A stretch of DNA of 64,000 bases from contig CAVPOB010000003.1 in assembly GCA_963706835.1 (NCBI GenBank), positions 1-64,000 on the forward strand, read 5' to 3'. The stretch comes from CAVXYG01 sp963706835 (GTDB taxonomy: Bacteria; Actinomycetota; Actinomycetes; S36-B12; GCA-2699445). The notes beneath the pieces were generated by a model that saw nothing but the letters and a program-made list of their open reading frames with translations, searched no databases and was not told the DNA's origin. Shown here piece by piece: positions 55,532 to 64,000 of the stretch (position 1 is the first letter of the stretch; the number at the start of each line of letters is the position of its first letter). A program made the position numbers and the translations under genes.

Positions 55532-56737
55532 ATGAGGCTGCAGGCAACGTATGGCTCGGATACCGCTCCACGCCCACGGCGGGACCGCGCTCGAGCCGCA
55601 GGACTGCCCCTGCTGGTGGCGCTGGCCCTGGCAGCCTGCTCCGGCGGCGAGTCGGTCGAATCCGCGGCCCCCGCCCCGAGCCCCGACTGGGCACCGATCA
55701 TGGCAGAGCCGGGCACGGACCCGCTGCCGGGCGGCACCGCGGATGGCTTGCAGTCGGTGCTGGACGACATGTTGGCCGAGTCCGGATTGGTCGGCGCCAC
55801 CGCTGCAGTTGTCAGCGCCGACGGGGTGTGGCAGGGCGCCGCCGGCACCGACCCGGCCGGCACCGACCTGACGCCGCAGTGGTCGATGGCGCTGGCCAGC
55901 ATCACCAAGACGTTCACCGCAGCCGCCGTGATGGGGCTGGTCGAGGACGACCTGGTGGAACTGGACGCCCCGATCGACACCTATGTGGACCTGCCGTTCG
56001 CAACCGACGGCGCCACCGTGCGACAGGTGCTCAATATGCGCAGCGGCTTCCCCGCCGACGTCCACAGTGCGGGCATGAGCCGGGCCGACGATCCCGACCG
56101 CTCCTTCAGTATCGAGGAGGTGCTCGACTGGCACGAGGGAGACGTTGGCAGCGACGGGCAGCTCGGCGGCGAGCAGAAGTACAAGAACCTCAACTACACC
56201 GCGCTCGGCGCGCTGGTCGAAGAAGTGACCGGCCAGTCGATGGCCGAGACCATCCGCGGGGAGTTCCTGGACCCGGCAGGACTGGAACAGACCTGGTACC
56301 AGGACGCCGAGACGCCGCAGCCGCCGCTGTCTGCCCTCGGTGGGGCAGCCGGCGACGAGGGCCCGTGGCTGCCGTCGCGGAACTTCGCCACCGCGATCGG
56401 GCCGGCGGGAGGGATGGCGGGCAGCGCGGTCGACGCCGCGCGGTGGGGATACCTGCTGTACGGCGGGTTCCTGCTGCGCCCGGACAGCGTCGCCGAGATG
56501 ACGCGACTGGTGCAGCCATCGGACTTCTACGGTCTGGGCACCGAACTCTTCGGCGACCGCAACTCGGTCGGCCACGGCGGCGACGCGGGCTCCTACCACG
56601 CACTCGTGGAGGTGTACCCGGACGACGACCTGTCCGTCGCCATCGCCGTTCCCTGGCCGCAGGTGTCCAGGCCCGACGGGTTTATCCCGCTCTTCGATGC
56701 CGTGGAAGGTTTCCGCAGCGTCGTGCAGGGGCAGTAG
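55532..56737 (+). CDS. Beta-lactamase-fold serine hydrolase, lipoprotein
   Basis: Protein of 401 aa. A lipobox LALAAC (Cys36) after RAAGLPLLVA indicates a membrane-anchored lipoprotein. Catalytic motifs are Ser123-x-x-Lys126 (SITKTF), Tyr217-Lys-Asn219 (KYKNLNYTALG) and HGG near residue 350, matching class C beta-lactamase/D-aminopeptidase/esterase enzymes. GAAGGAGG precedes the ATG. The final codons GTCGTGCAGGGGCAGTAG are duplicated in tandem just past the stop. Role: cell-wall or ester hydrolysis at the cell surface. Confidence 0.87.
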   Translation: MRLQATYGSDTAPRPRRDRARAAGLPLLVALALAACSGGESVESAAPAPSPDWAPIMAEPGTDPLPGGTADGLQSVLDDMLAESGLVGATAAVVSADGVWQGAAGTDPAGTDLTPQWSMALASITKTFTAAAVMGLVEDDLVELDAPIDTYVDLPFATDGATVRQVLNMRSGFPADVHSAGMSRADDPDRSFSIEEVLDWHEGDVGSDGQLGGEQKYKNLNYTALGALVEEVTGQSMAETIRGEFLDPAGLEQTWYQDAETPQPPLSALGGAAGDEGPWLPSRNFATAIGPAGGMAGSAVDAARWGYLLYGGFLLRPDSVAEMTRLVQPSDFYGLGTELFGDRNSVGHGGDAGSYHALVEVYPDDDLSVAIAVPWPQVSRPDGFIPLFDAVEGFRSVVQGQ

Positions 56738-56970
56738 GTCGTGCAGGGGCAGTAGCCCGTCGGTACTCCCGCCAGGCCGACAGGGCTCGACTCCATAGCG
56801 GCCGTCGGCGGCACGCCCTCGGCCGCTCTGGCATCCACCGCGTGCGAAACCATCATGGCCGGGTCAGCCGTTCGCATGCTTCCCCGACCGACGATCGCGC
56901 CCGGGGGCCGATCGCTACAGTGGGCCAGGGCCTCGCGCTGCGCGGCTGACCATCACGGCAGGGGGCCCGC

Positions 56971-57693
56971 ATGTCCAGGCGGTTCGAGGAACTCGCCTTC
57001 CAGTCCACGCACATGGGCGATATCAGCCTGCGGCGCCGGTTCGATCCGATCCTCGGCGGCGAGGTGTATGAGGCCAAGCTCGATGACGAGTTCCTGATGT
57101 CGAGCGCCTTCACCGCCGCGGAGATCGCCCTGGCCCGGCTCGGGCTCCAACGGCTGGACCGGGGCGACCTCGATGTCGTCGTCGGGGGCCTCGGCCTGGG
57201 ATACACCGCGATGGCAGCCCTGGAGGATCCCCGGGTGCGGACCCTGACGGTCATCGAAGCGCTGGACGAGGTCATCGCCTGGCACCGCCGCGCCCTGCTG
57301 CCGGACGCCGTCGGACTGGCCACCGATCCCCGGGTCGAGTTGCGCTCGGCGGACTTCTTCGCCTGCGTGGCGAGCACGGGGTTCGACGCCGCGGTACCGG
57401 GTCGTCGATACCACGCCGTCCTGCTCGACATCGACCACTCGCCGGAGCACGTGCTCCACCCCAGCCATGCCGCCTTCTACTCCGCACAAGGGCTGCGGCG
57501 CCTGTGCGACCTGCTGCACCCAGACGGCGTCTTCGGCCTGTGGTCCGACGACCCGCCGGAACCGATGTTCACCGCACTGCTGCGCGAAGTCTTCGCCGAG
57601 GTCGATGCGGCGGTCGTCGACTTCCCCAACCCATATGTCGGGGGCACCTCGTCGAACACCGTCTATGTCTGCGTGAACGGGGACGCCGCGTAG
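56971..57693 (+). CDS. Spermidine synthase-like methyltransferase-fold protein
   Basis: Protein of 240 aa with a Rossmann-like fold: nucleotide loop VVVGGLGLGYTA (72-80), LTVIEALDEVIAWHR as the acidic strand-2 motif and HAVLLDIDHSPEHVL at the position of the spermidine synthase active-site loop. The proton-abstracting Asp region (usually DSSDP) reads DIDHSP, so it may not make polyamines. The gene precedes an esterase-esterase-ATP-grasp operon by 111 bp and may belong to it. Confidence 0.75.
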   Translation: MSRRFEELAFQSTHMGDISLRRRFDPILGGEVYEAKLDDEFLMSSAFTAAEIALARLGLQRLDRGDLDVVVGGLGLGYTAMAALEDPRVRTLTVIEALDEVIAWHRRALLPDAVGLATDPRVELRSADFFACVASTGFDAAVPGRRYHAVLLDIDHSPEHVLHPSHAAFYSAQGLRRLCDLLHPDGVFGLWSDDPPEPMFTALLREVFAEVDAAVVDFPNPYVGGTSSNTVYVCVNGDAA

Positions 57694-57804
57694 GTCGGCG
57701 CGGTCTGCGCAGCGTGAACCGGCCGCGGTGGGCGTGGCAGCTGGACGAGTCCGCTCGGCGGGATTCAGCCGCCTCGACCCGCCCGCCACCGTACGATCAC
57801 GATC

Positions 57805-58866
57805 ATGCAGCCGCTGGGACCGACGCTCGATCCCGCTCGCGACGAGGTCCGCTTCGTGCTGCAGCCGGACGCGCGCTCGACGCCGGTCCGGGTCTGGTAC
57901 CACCTGCGCGACGAGGGCGCCGATCCGTCGTTCCGGCTCGAGGCGGGCCGCTGGGTTGCGCGAATCCCCCGACCGCCGGTGGACCGGCTGGAGTACCTCA
58001 TCGTGCTGCGCACCGCCGACGGGGAGGAGGCGATGGTCCCCGATCCCGGCAACCCTCGCCGCGTGCCGGGCGTCTTCGGCGAGAAGTCCGTGCTGGAGTT
58101 CCCCGGCTACCGCGAACCGGCCTGGCTGGCGCGATCCGACGGCCAGCCGCTGGAGGCCGCCGAGGAGTTGCCCGACGTCGTCGACGAGGACGCCGAGATC
58201 GTGGTCAGCGGCACCCTGCACTCCCCCGCGGGATCCTCGCCGGCCGCGCCGATGCCGTTGCTCGTGGTGCACGACGGTCCGGAGTACGCGCAGTTCAGCG
58301 GCCTGCTGCACTACCTGTCGGTGCTGGCTCACGATGAGCCCGTGCTGCGCTGCCGCGTACTGCTGCTGGCGCCGCTGTACCGGGTGCGCAGTTACTCCGC
58401 CTCCCCCGCCTACGCCCGTGCGCTGGTCACCGGGATGCTGCCGCAGGTCAAGGCCCGGGTCAGCACCACGGGAACCCCGGTCGGCGTCGGGGCGAGCCTG
58501 GGCGCACTGGCCCTCGCCCACGCCGCTGCAGCCAATCCGGGCACGTTCGGCGGCATGTTCTGGCAGTCCGGGTCGTTCTTCACGGCCCAGACCGATCCCG
58601 GTGAGCGCAACTTCGGCTATTTCGACCGGGTGACCCGCTTCGTTGCCGACCTCGAGCCGTCCCTGCTATCGGGCACGACCATCACCATGACCTGCGGCAC
58701 CGGCGAGGAGAACCTCGCGAACAACCTGTTGATGGTGCGGGCGCTGACCAAGGCTGGGACTGCTGCGCAGTTCCTCGAGTTCCGCGACGGCCACAACCAC
58801 ATCGGCTGGCGCGACAACCTCGACCCAGGCCTGCGCGACCTGCTCCTGCGTGTCTGGAGCCTCTGA
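57805..58866 (+). CDS. Enterochelin-esterase-like alpha/beta-hydrolase
   Basis: Protein of 353 aa with an N-terminal Ig-like/CBM48-type domain (VRFVLQPDARSTPVRVWYHL, then RIPRPPVDRLEYLIVLRTAD) and a C-terminal esterase domain. Nucleophile Ser231 in VGASLGALAL, LLVVHDGPEYAQF at the family's D-G-E position and His in GHNHIGWRDNL are visible. This is the Fes architecture. No siderophore genes are near; it instead leads a run with a second esterase and an ATP-grasp protein. Cytoplasmic. Confidence 0.85.
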   Translation: MQPLGPTLDPARDEVRFVLQPDARSTPVRVWYHLRDEGADPSFRLEAGRWVARIPRPPVDRLEYLIVLRTADGEEAMVPDPGNPRRVPGVFGEKSVLEFPGYREPAWLARSDGQPLEAAEELPDVVDEDAEIVVSGTLHSPAGSSPAAPMPLLVVHDGPEYAQFSGLLHYLSVLAHDEPVLRCRVLLLAPLYRVRSYSASPAYARALVTGMLPQVKARVSTTGTPVGVGASLGALALAHAAAANPGTFGGMFWQSGSFFTAQTDPGERNFGYFDRVTRFVADLEPSLLSGTTITMTCGTGEENLANNLLMVRALTKAGTAAQFLEFRDGHNHIGWRDNLDPGLRDLLLRVWSL

Positions 58867-58906
58867 CGGTGGCGACAGCGACCCCCTACTCGCGAAGATG
58901 TGCGCC

Positions 58907-59650
58907 ATGAGGCGCGACGAATGGCTGGTCCCCGCCCCGAGCATGGGCACCGAGGGCCATGTCGTGGCCTACGGCCACTGGGGCCAACCGGTGCTGTTCT
59001 TCCCGGCCGAGGCGGGCAGCGCCTACGACGCCGAGCAGCACGGCATCATCCACGTCCTGGCCCCGGCGATCGAGGCTGGCCGCATCAAGGTGTACACGGT
59101 GGACGCCAACGACGGCTGGTCCTGGTCGAACCGGTCGATCCCCACCGAGGAGCGGGCACAGCGCCACGATGCGTACTTCTCCTGGATCACCGACCAGGTC
59201 GCACCCGCCATCCACGGCGACAGCGGCGGCTGGCAGCCCATCGTCACCACGGGGGTCAGCATGGGGGCGTTCCACGCCGTCAACGCAGCACTGCGGCGCG
59301 CCGACCTGTTCCCCCGCGCGGTGGGCATGTCGGGCAGCTACGACGCCGGGTCCTGGCACCCCTGGGGGCAGGCCGGCGACGCGCTGTACTTCAACAACCC
59401 GACCGCCTACGTCCCGAACCTGCACGGCGATCACCTCGACTGGCTGCGCGGCCACGTCTGGATCCAGCTGGTCGTCGGCTCCGGCGCGTTCGAGGTGCAC
59501 CCCACGCAGTCGCTGCCCAGCAGCCAGCAACTCGCGCACGCGCTGTGGGACAAGGGGATCCGCTGCGACCTGGATGTGTGGGGTCCCGACACCCCGCACG
59601 ACTGGCCGTCGTGGCAGCGCATGGCCGTGAAGTACCTGGCAACCCTCTGA
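58907..59650 (+). CDS. Esterase-D-like putative hydrolase
   Basis: Hydrolase of 247 aa: VAYGHWGQPVLFFPAEAGSA, VDANDGWSWSNRSIPTEERA, nucleophile Ser118 in TTGVSMGAFHAVNAAL, DVWGPDTPHDWPSWQRM with the catalytic His. It resembles the small putative-esterase family typically found beside ATP-grasp genes. The ATG at 58907 is chosen; ATG at 58898 and 58850 are also in frame, the latter overlapping the previous gene. It is separated from the ATP-grasp gene by 14 bp. Confidence 0.83.
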   Translation: MRRDEWLVPAPSMGTEGHVVAYGHWGQPVLFFPAEAGSAYDAEQHGIIHVLAPAIEAGRIKVYTVDANDGWSWSNRSIPTEERAQRHDAYFSWITDQVAPAIHGDSGGWQPIVTTGVSMGAFHAVNAALRRADLFPRAVGMSGSYDAGSWHPWGQAGDALYFNNPTAYVPNLHGDHLDWLRGHVWIQLVVGSGAFEVHPTQSLPSSQQLAHALWDKGIRCDLDVWGPDTPHDWPSWQRMAVKYLATL

Positions 59651-59664
59651 CCCGGGAGCACCTC

Positions 59665-60954
59665 ATGGACGACGCCACTCGCAACCACCTCGTGGGTCTG
59701 CTGCTGGGCACCGAGAACGACTGGCCGGTGGCCTTCGAGTCCCTGGTGCGTGCGATGGGCCCGGTCAGCGACGCCCGGGGCACCCGGCACACCATCAGCA
59801 CCGAGCGCACCACCATCGAGCCGTTCAACCTGCGTGACAAGCCCCGGCACAGCCTGGTCATCGACCGGCTCGCCTACTGGTACTACGTGCCGCGGGAGTG
59901 GTTGAAGAAGATCTCCCTGATGGACGACGTGTACCTGCTGAACAGCCCCTTCACCTTCCAGTCGATGGAGAAGCATTCGGCGTACTGCGCGATGATGCGG
60001 CTCGGGCTGAAGATCCCGCCCACCGTCCTGGTGCCGTACAAGAACCCGGTCGACCACGCAAAGTACGCCTACACCGCGGCCCGCTACAACCAGCCCTTCG
60101 ACCTCGCCGCGATCGCCGAGGAAGTGGGCTACCCGATGTTCATGAAGCCGTTCGACGGCGGTGGCTGGCGCGGCGTGTCCCGCATCGACGACCAGCGCGA
60201 CCTGTTCCGCTCCTATGACGACTCCGGCGAGATGCTCATGCACCTGCAGGCCGCCGAGGACTACGACGTGTTCGCCCGCTCGCTGTCCATCGGCCCGGAG
60301 ACGATGGTCATGCACTACCTGCCCGAGCAGCCGCTGCACGCCCGCTACGCCGTGGACCACGGCTTCCTCAGCGCCCAGGCCGGCGACGAATGCGTCACCA
60401 TCAACCGGACCGTGAACGCGTTCTTCCAGTGGGAGTTCAACTCTTGCGAAACGCTGGTGAAGTTCGGCAGCGGCGGCGAGCCGGACCAGGTGTACCCGAT
60501 CGACTACGCCAACGCCTGCCCCGACGTGGCCGTCACCAGCCTCCACTACTACTTCCCCTGGGCCATGAAGGCGCTGGTGAAATGGAGCACGTACTGCATG
60601 GTGACCGACCGCAAGGTGGGCCTGGACCTGAAGACCGCCGACTACTTCGCGATCGCCGAGCGCGACGATCTGAACTACGAGGAGAAGCTGGCCGGCTACC
60701 GGCGGCTGGCCGACGATTACTTCGACACCGAGCGCTACTACGACTGGTGCGACTCACGGCTGCGGGACTTCGACGAGATCGCCCTGGAATGGTTCACCGG
60801 CCCGGGGATGGACGCCCTCATCGTCGATACCGTCCGCGAGACCTTCCCCGCCCACGAGCACGAGCAGTTCATCGCGCACTACCGCGGCCTGGTGGGCCTG
60901 TGGTGCCGCGACGAGGCCGCGCGTCTGGCGGCCGGGGAGCCGCAGCCCCGCTGA
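59665..60954 (+). CDS. ATP-grasp domain ligase
   Basis: Protein of 429 aa with an ATP-grasp core: Lys161 and the Gly-rich loop in YPMFMKPFDGGGWRGV, then EDYDVFARSLSIG and a C-terminal half (VYPIDYANACPDVAVTSLHY with acidic Mg ligands). The N-terminal NSPFTFQSMEKHSAYCAMMR is the ATP-grasp pre-domain. It would join a carboxylate to an amine, thiol or alcohol through acyl phosphate. It is the last gene of the esterase-esterase-ATP-grasp operon. The substrate is unknown. Confidence 0.82.
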   Translation: MDDATRNHLVGLLLGTENDWPVAFESLVRAMGPVSDARGTRHTISTERTTIEPFNLRDKPRHSLVIDRLAYWYYVPREWLKKISLMDDVYLLNSPFTFQSMEKHSAYCAMMRLGLKIPPTVLVPYKNPVDHAKYAYTAARYNQPFDLAAIAEEVGYPMFMKPFDGGGWRGVSRIDDQRDLFRSYDDSGEMLMHLQAAEDYDVFARSLSIGPETMVMHYLPEQPLHARYAVDHGFLSAQAGDECVTINRTVNAFFQWEFNSCETLVKFGSGGEPDQVYPIDYANACPDVAVTSLHYYFPWAMKALVKWSTYCMVTDRKVGLDLKTADYFAIAERDDLNYEEKLAGYRRLADDYFDTERYYDWCDSRLRDFDEIALEWFTGPGMDALIVDTVRETFPAHEHEQFIAHYRGLVGLWCRDEAARLAAGEPQPR

Positions 60955-61951
60955 GGCGGCGCGGACACGTCGGGACTTGAGGGTGCGGGCGTGCTCGGCC
61001 GTCGCCATGGTGAGCGACCCACCGCGGACCCGGGCATCGTGCTGCGCGGGAATGCCCGGCTTCCCCTGCCGACCGCGCGGCAGCGGCGGCCTGGCCCGGT
61101 TTCTGCGGCCTGCGATTGCCCTTCATCGGGGCCCGAACTCCGGGAACTGGCCTCGACCCGTGCGTGCAGCGCCGATCGTGCTTGTTCGGATGAACCGCGC
61201 CTTGCAGCCCACGCCACCGATCGGGGTTCGGCCAGCCCGCCATCTCTAGCCACCGGGCCCCAGAGGACGTTCGCCGCGTCCGGCGCGGCACCTGATCACG
61301 ATCCGACGCCGTCGTTGGGGCAGTTGCGTCCGCGGCGAGGGCGAGCCCGTTGTCGACGGCGATGCGCAGCTCGCCGAAGGCGGTTGCCCCGAGGCGCCGG
61401 CGAGTGGCCGTGCCGTGCGGGAATGCCTGATCCAACGCAGTCAGCGGACGTGGCTGCGCAAGGTAGCCGGTCGTCGAGTGACAGCTCAGCATCCGAGGTG
61501 GCAGACAGAGCCCAAGGGCACTTGTCAACGGCCGCAGGCAACCCCGCAGCATCTCGCCGGCGGACGGATCGCGGTGGTGCATGTCTGCGACGGACGAGGG
61601 GCGGGCCGGCGAGAGTTCGTCTGGGTGAGGACCCGTGCCCGGTCTCGGGGCAGCGGGTCGAGGCGACCCATCGGCTCGGCGGCTGTTCGCGATAGGGTCC
61701 TTGGGAAGGTCCGCGAGTGGGGAGGCCGGGCGTGAGCACCGATCCCGAGCAGGGGGGATCCTGGCCCGCCCCCGAGAGCACCCACTCCCGGCAGGCTCGG
61801 CACGGCGGGCCCGGCCGAACGCCGCCGCTTGTCGGCGCCCGGTGCCCAAGCCCGCTCTCGGTGAGCGGCGCCGGTCCGCTGTTGCTGCTGGATTCGGCGA
61901 CCCGGGGCCCGAAAGCCTGGGGTCTGCCATCGCGAAACGGGCCGTGGTGAG
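60955..61951. other. Region of about 1 kb without a recognisable gene
   Basis: Both strands have long open frames, but all give Arg/Pro/Ala-rich translations without motifs. A minus-strand stretch (ALDQAFPHGTATRRRLGATA, FGELRIAVDNGLALAADA) looks slightly protein-like and could be a relic. No RNA or repeat recognised. Confidence 0.4.
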
Positions 61952-64000
61952 ATGAGCACCGGCGATCGTCGGGCCGTGGACGCGGCGACCGGCGGGGGGT
62001 TCCCGGGCCCACCGGGCCTGAGCGCCGCCGAGGTGCGGGCACGGGTCGCGGCCGGGGCGGTCAATGTCACGCGGGAGCGCGGGGCGCGGCCGCTGGGCCA
62101 GATCATCCGGTCGAACACCATGACCATCTTCAACTTGGTCATCGGCGTGATGTGGCTGCTCATGCTGCTCACGGCCCCGATCCAGGACGCGCTGTTCGGA
62201 TTCGTCATCGTCATCAACTCCGGGATCGGGATCGTCCAGGAGTACCGGGCCTCGCGCACCCTTGCGAAACTGTCGGTGCTCGGAGCCGCCCGGCCCGTCG
62301 TCGTCCGCGACGGCACGGCCGTGGAGATCGCCTCGGATGCGATCGTGGTCGACGACACCGTCCTGCTGCGGCCGGGCGATCAGATCCTGGTCGACGGTCC
62401 GGTGCTGGAATCGGAGGGGATGCAGGTCGACGAGTCCCTGCTCACCGGCGAGGCGGACCCCGTGGCGCGGGCGGTGGGCGAGCAGGTCCTGTCCGGGTCG
62501 TTCGTGGTGGCGGGATCCGGGGCGATGCGGGCGCAGCGGGTGGGCGACGCCAGCTATGCCGCGGGTCTGGCCGCCGAGGCCCGGGTGTACACCGCGACCA
62601 GGTCCGAGCTCATGGGTTCGATCATGCGCTTCGTACGGATCATGACCTACGTGCTGCTCCCGGTGGCCGCAGTCTTGTTCTTCTCCCAGATCCGGGCGTC
62701 GCCGGACCTCTCCGCGGCGATCTCGGGGACGATCGCCGGGGTCGTGACGATGATCCCCGAGGGGCTGGTCCTGCTCACGAGCGTGGCCATGGCCGTGGCG
62801 GTGGTGCGCCTCGGGCGGGTCCGGGCCCTGGTCCAGGAACTGCCCGCAGTCGAGGTGCTGGCCCGGGTGGATGTGCTCTGCGTGGACAAGACCGGGACGC
62901 TGACCGAGCCCGGCATGGCGCTGCGCGACGTGGTCCCCCTGGTCGACGATGTCGACCTGCCGGCGGTGCTCGGCGGGTTGGGTGCTGCCGAACGGGTTGC
63001 CAACCCCACGGTCTCGGCCATCGCGGCGGCGCACCCGGCCGGTCCCGGGGTGCGGGCGGCCGCGGTCGTGCCCTTCTCCAGCGCCCGCAAGTGGTCGGCG
63101 GTCGACCTGGTCGGGTCCGCGCTCGGGGCCAGCGCCGGATGGTGGGTCCTGGGCGCGGCGGAGATGGTGTGCGCCGAGACCCCCGATTCGTGCACCGACG
63201 CCCTCGAACGGGCCTCGGCGCTCGCGGCGACGGGTGCGCGCGTGCTCCTGCTCGCCCGGCCCGAGGAGGCCCCCGCCGACGACCGGCCCGTCCCGGCGGT
63301 GCGCCCCGTGGCCCTCCTGGCCATCGACCAGGTCCTGCGACCCGACGCCGCAGCGACGGTGTCCTACTTCGGCAGCCAGGGGGTGGCCCTGAAGGTCATC
63401 TCCGGGGACGACCCCGCGACCGTGGCAGTGATCGCATCGCAGGCCGGAGTCACGGGGGCATCCCGACCGGTGGACGCGCGGACCCTGCCCAGCGATCCTG
63501 ACGAACTCGCTGACGTTATGGAGCAGACCTGCGTCTTTGGCCGGGTCACTCCCGCGCAGAAGCGGCAGATGGTGGATGCGCTGCAGGCCCGCGGTCACGT
63601 GGTGGCGATGACCGGCGACGGGGTCAACGACGTGCTCGCCCTGAAACGGGCGGACCTCGGCATCGCGATGGGCTCCGGGGCAGCAGCCACCCGGACGGCG
63701 GCCCAGATCGTCCTGCTGGACAACCGGTTCGCGACCATGCCGGCGGTGGTCGCCGAGGGGCGGCGGGTCCTGGGCAACATCGAGCGGGTCAGCGACCTGT
63801 TCCTGACCAAGTCGTTCTACGCCACCACCCTGGCGGCCCTGACCGCTGTGCTCACCCTCCAGTTCCCCCTGCTGCCCCGGCACAGCACGCTGATCAACGC
63901 CCTCACGATCGGGATCCCGGCCTTCTTCCTGGCGCTCATGCCCAACACCCAACGATTCCGCCCCGGGTTCCTCCGCCGCGTCCTCACCCTGACGATCCCC
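61952..64000 (+). CDS. P-type cation-transporting ATPase (CtpE-like), cut by the window end
   Basis: The first 683 residues are present. The phosphorylated Asp312 lies in VDKTGTLTEPG, the actuator loop is LLTGEADPV, the M4 ion site is TMIPEGLVLLTSVAMAVAVV and the hinge is AMTGDGVNDVLALKRADLGI. The PEGL motif and the short N-terminus place it with CtpE-type (calcium) and related ATPases, not heavy-metal pumps. The ATG at 61952 fits the family start. The C-terminal membrane helices lie beyond the window. No metal-binding N-terminal domain. Confidence 0.88.
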   Translation, partial: MSTGDRRAVDAATGGGFPGPPGLSAAEVRARVAAGAVNVTRERGARPLGQIIRSNTMTIFNLVIGVMWLLMLLTAPIQDALFGFVIVINSGIGIVQEYRASRTLAKLSVLGAARPVVVRDGTAVEIASDAIVVDDTVLLRPGDQILVDGPVLESEGMQVDESLLTGEADPVARAVGEQVLSGSFVVAGSGAMRAQRVGDASYAAGLAAEARVYTATRSELMGSIMRFVRIMTYVLLPVAAVLFFSQIRASPDLSAAISGTIAGVVTMIPEGLVLLTSVAMAVAVVRLGRVRALVQELPAVEVLARVDVLCVDKTGTLTEPGMALRDVVPLVDDVDLPAVLGGLGAAERVANPTVSAIAAAHPAGPGVRAAAVVPFSSARKWSAVDLVGSALGASAGWWVLGAAEMVCAETPDSCTDALERASALAATGARVLLLARPEEAPADDRPVPAVRPVALLAIDQVLRPDAAATVSYFGSQGVALKVISGDDPATVAVIASQAGVTGASRPVDARTLPSDPDELADVMEQTCVFGRVTPAQKRQMVDALQARGHVVAMTGDGVNDVLALKRADLGIAMGSGAAATRTAAQIVLLDNRFATMPAVVAEGRRVLGNIERVSDLFLTKSFYATTLAALTAVLTLQFPLLPRHSTLINALTIGIPAFFLALMPNTQRFRPGFLRRVLTLTIP

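Noticed and set aside
56971..57693. Genuine spermidine synthase (speE)
   Set aside because: The active-site loop reads DIDHSP instead of the usual DSSDP and no decarboxylase for S-adenosylmethionine is near, so only the fold is claimed.
60869..63952. A minus-strand gene of about 1000 codons under the P-type ATPase
   Set aside because: The translation is His/Arg/Gly-rich with no motif, while the plus strand shows a complete set of P-type ATPase motifs; it is an antisense shadow.

Overview
High-GC, densely coded bacterial DNA, best read as a chromosomal window of an actinobacterium (Actinomycetota). The evidence is the high G/C content, frequent GTG starts, overlapping stop/start junctions, an antibiotic-type NarL two-component/ABC locus, a large LAL-type LuxR regulator, an Arr-type rifampin ADP-ribosyltransferase relic and HNH (13E12-like) repeats. 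Genus and family cannot be fixed from the sequence. About 30 single-base frameshifts break otherwise well-conserved genes. Many sit at short G/C runs, so part of them are probably sequencing errors; the two IS1634-like transposases carry so many that real decay is also likely.

Layout. 0-4.5 kb: sensor kinase, NarL-type response regulator, two-gene ABC exporter and an exported LmeA-like (DUF2993) protein. 5.0-6.1 kb: MNT-HEPN toxin-antitoxin pair behind a perfect 16-bp palindrome. 6.3-19.3 kb: an accessory island holding an IS21 element inserted in a secreted-protein gene, two IS1634-like elements, an esterase, the 3' half of a tRNA-Thr (probable attachment-site scar), an AlbA_2/ATPase/winged-helix regulator followed by a broken hsdM, solo IS ends, an IS3-like remnant and a decapitated pirin gene. 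19.5-29.1 kb: housekeeping-like genes (aquaporin, UvrD-type helicase, hemolysin III, aminotransferase, hydrolase, acyltransferase) lying between two inverted copies of an unusual intergenic repeat with constant arms and a variable tandem core.

29.3-43.8 kb: a metabolic island. On the minus strand are an APC permease, a copper amine oxidase with a His-rich tail, an amidase, a GabT-type aminotransferase and an aldehyde dehydrogenase. On the plus strand are a universal stress protein, a NylB-like serine hydrolase, an ATP-grasp ligase and a gamma-aminobutyraldehyde-type dehydrogenase. Together these can encode uptake of putrescine or a related diamine and its oxidation through the aminoaldehyde and GABA to succinate, with amide-hydrolysing and amide-forming side activities.

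43.9-51.9 kb: an HNH gene, a long ALDH-like protein, an AlkZ-type winged-helix protein, a CPBP protease, an arr relic and a RibD/DHFR-like reductase. 51.9-56.7 kb: a LAL regulator, two small proteins and a beta-lactamase-fold lipoprotein. 57.0-61.0 kb: a spermidine-synthase-like gene followed by a compact esterase-esterase-ATP-grasp operon of unknown product. 62.0 kb to the end: a P-type ATPase cut by the window edge.
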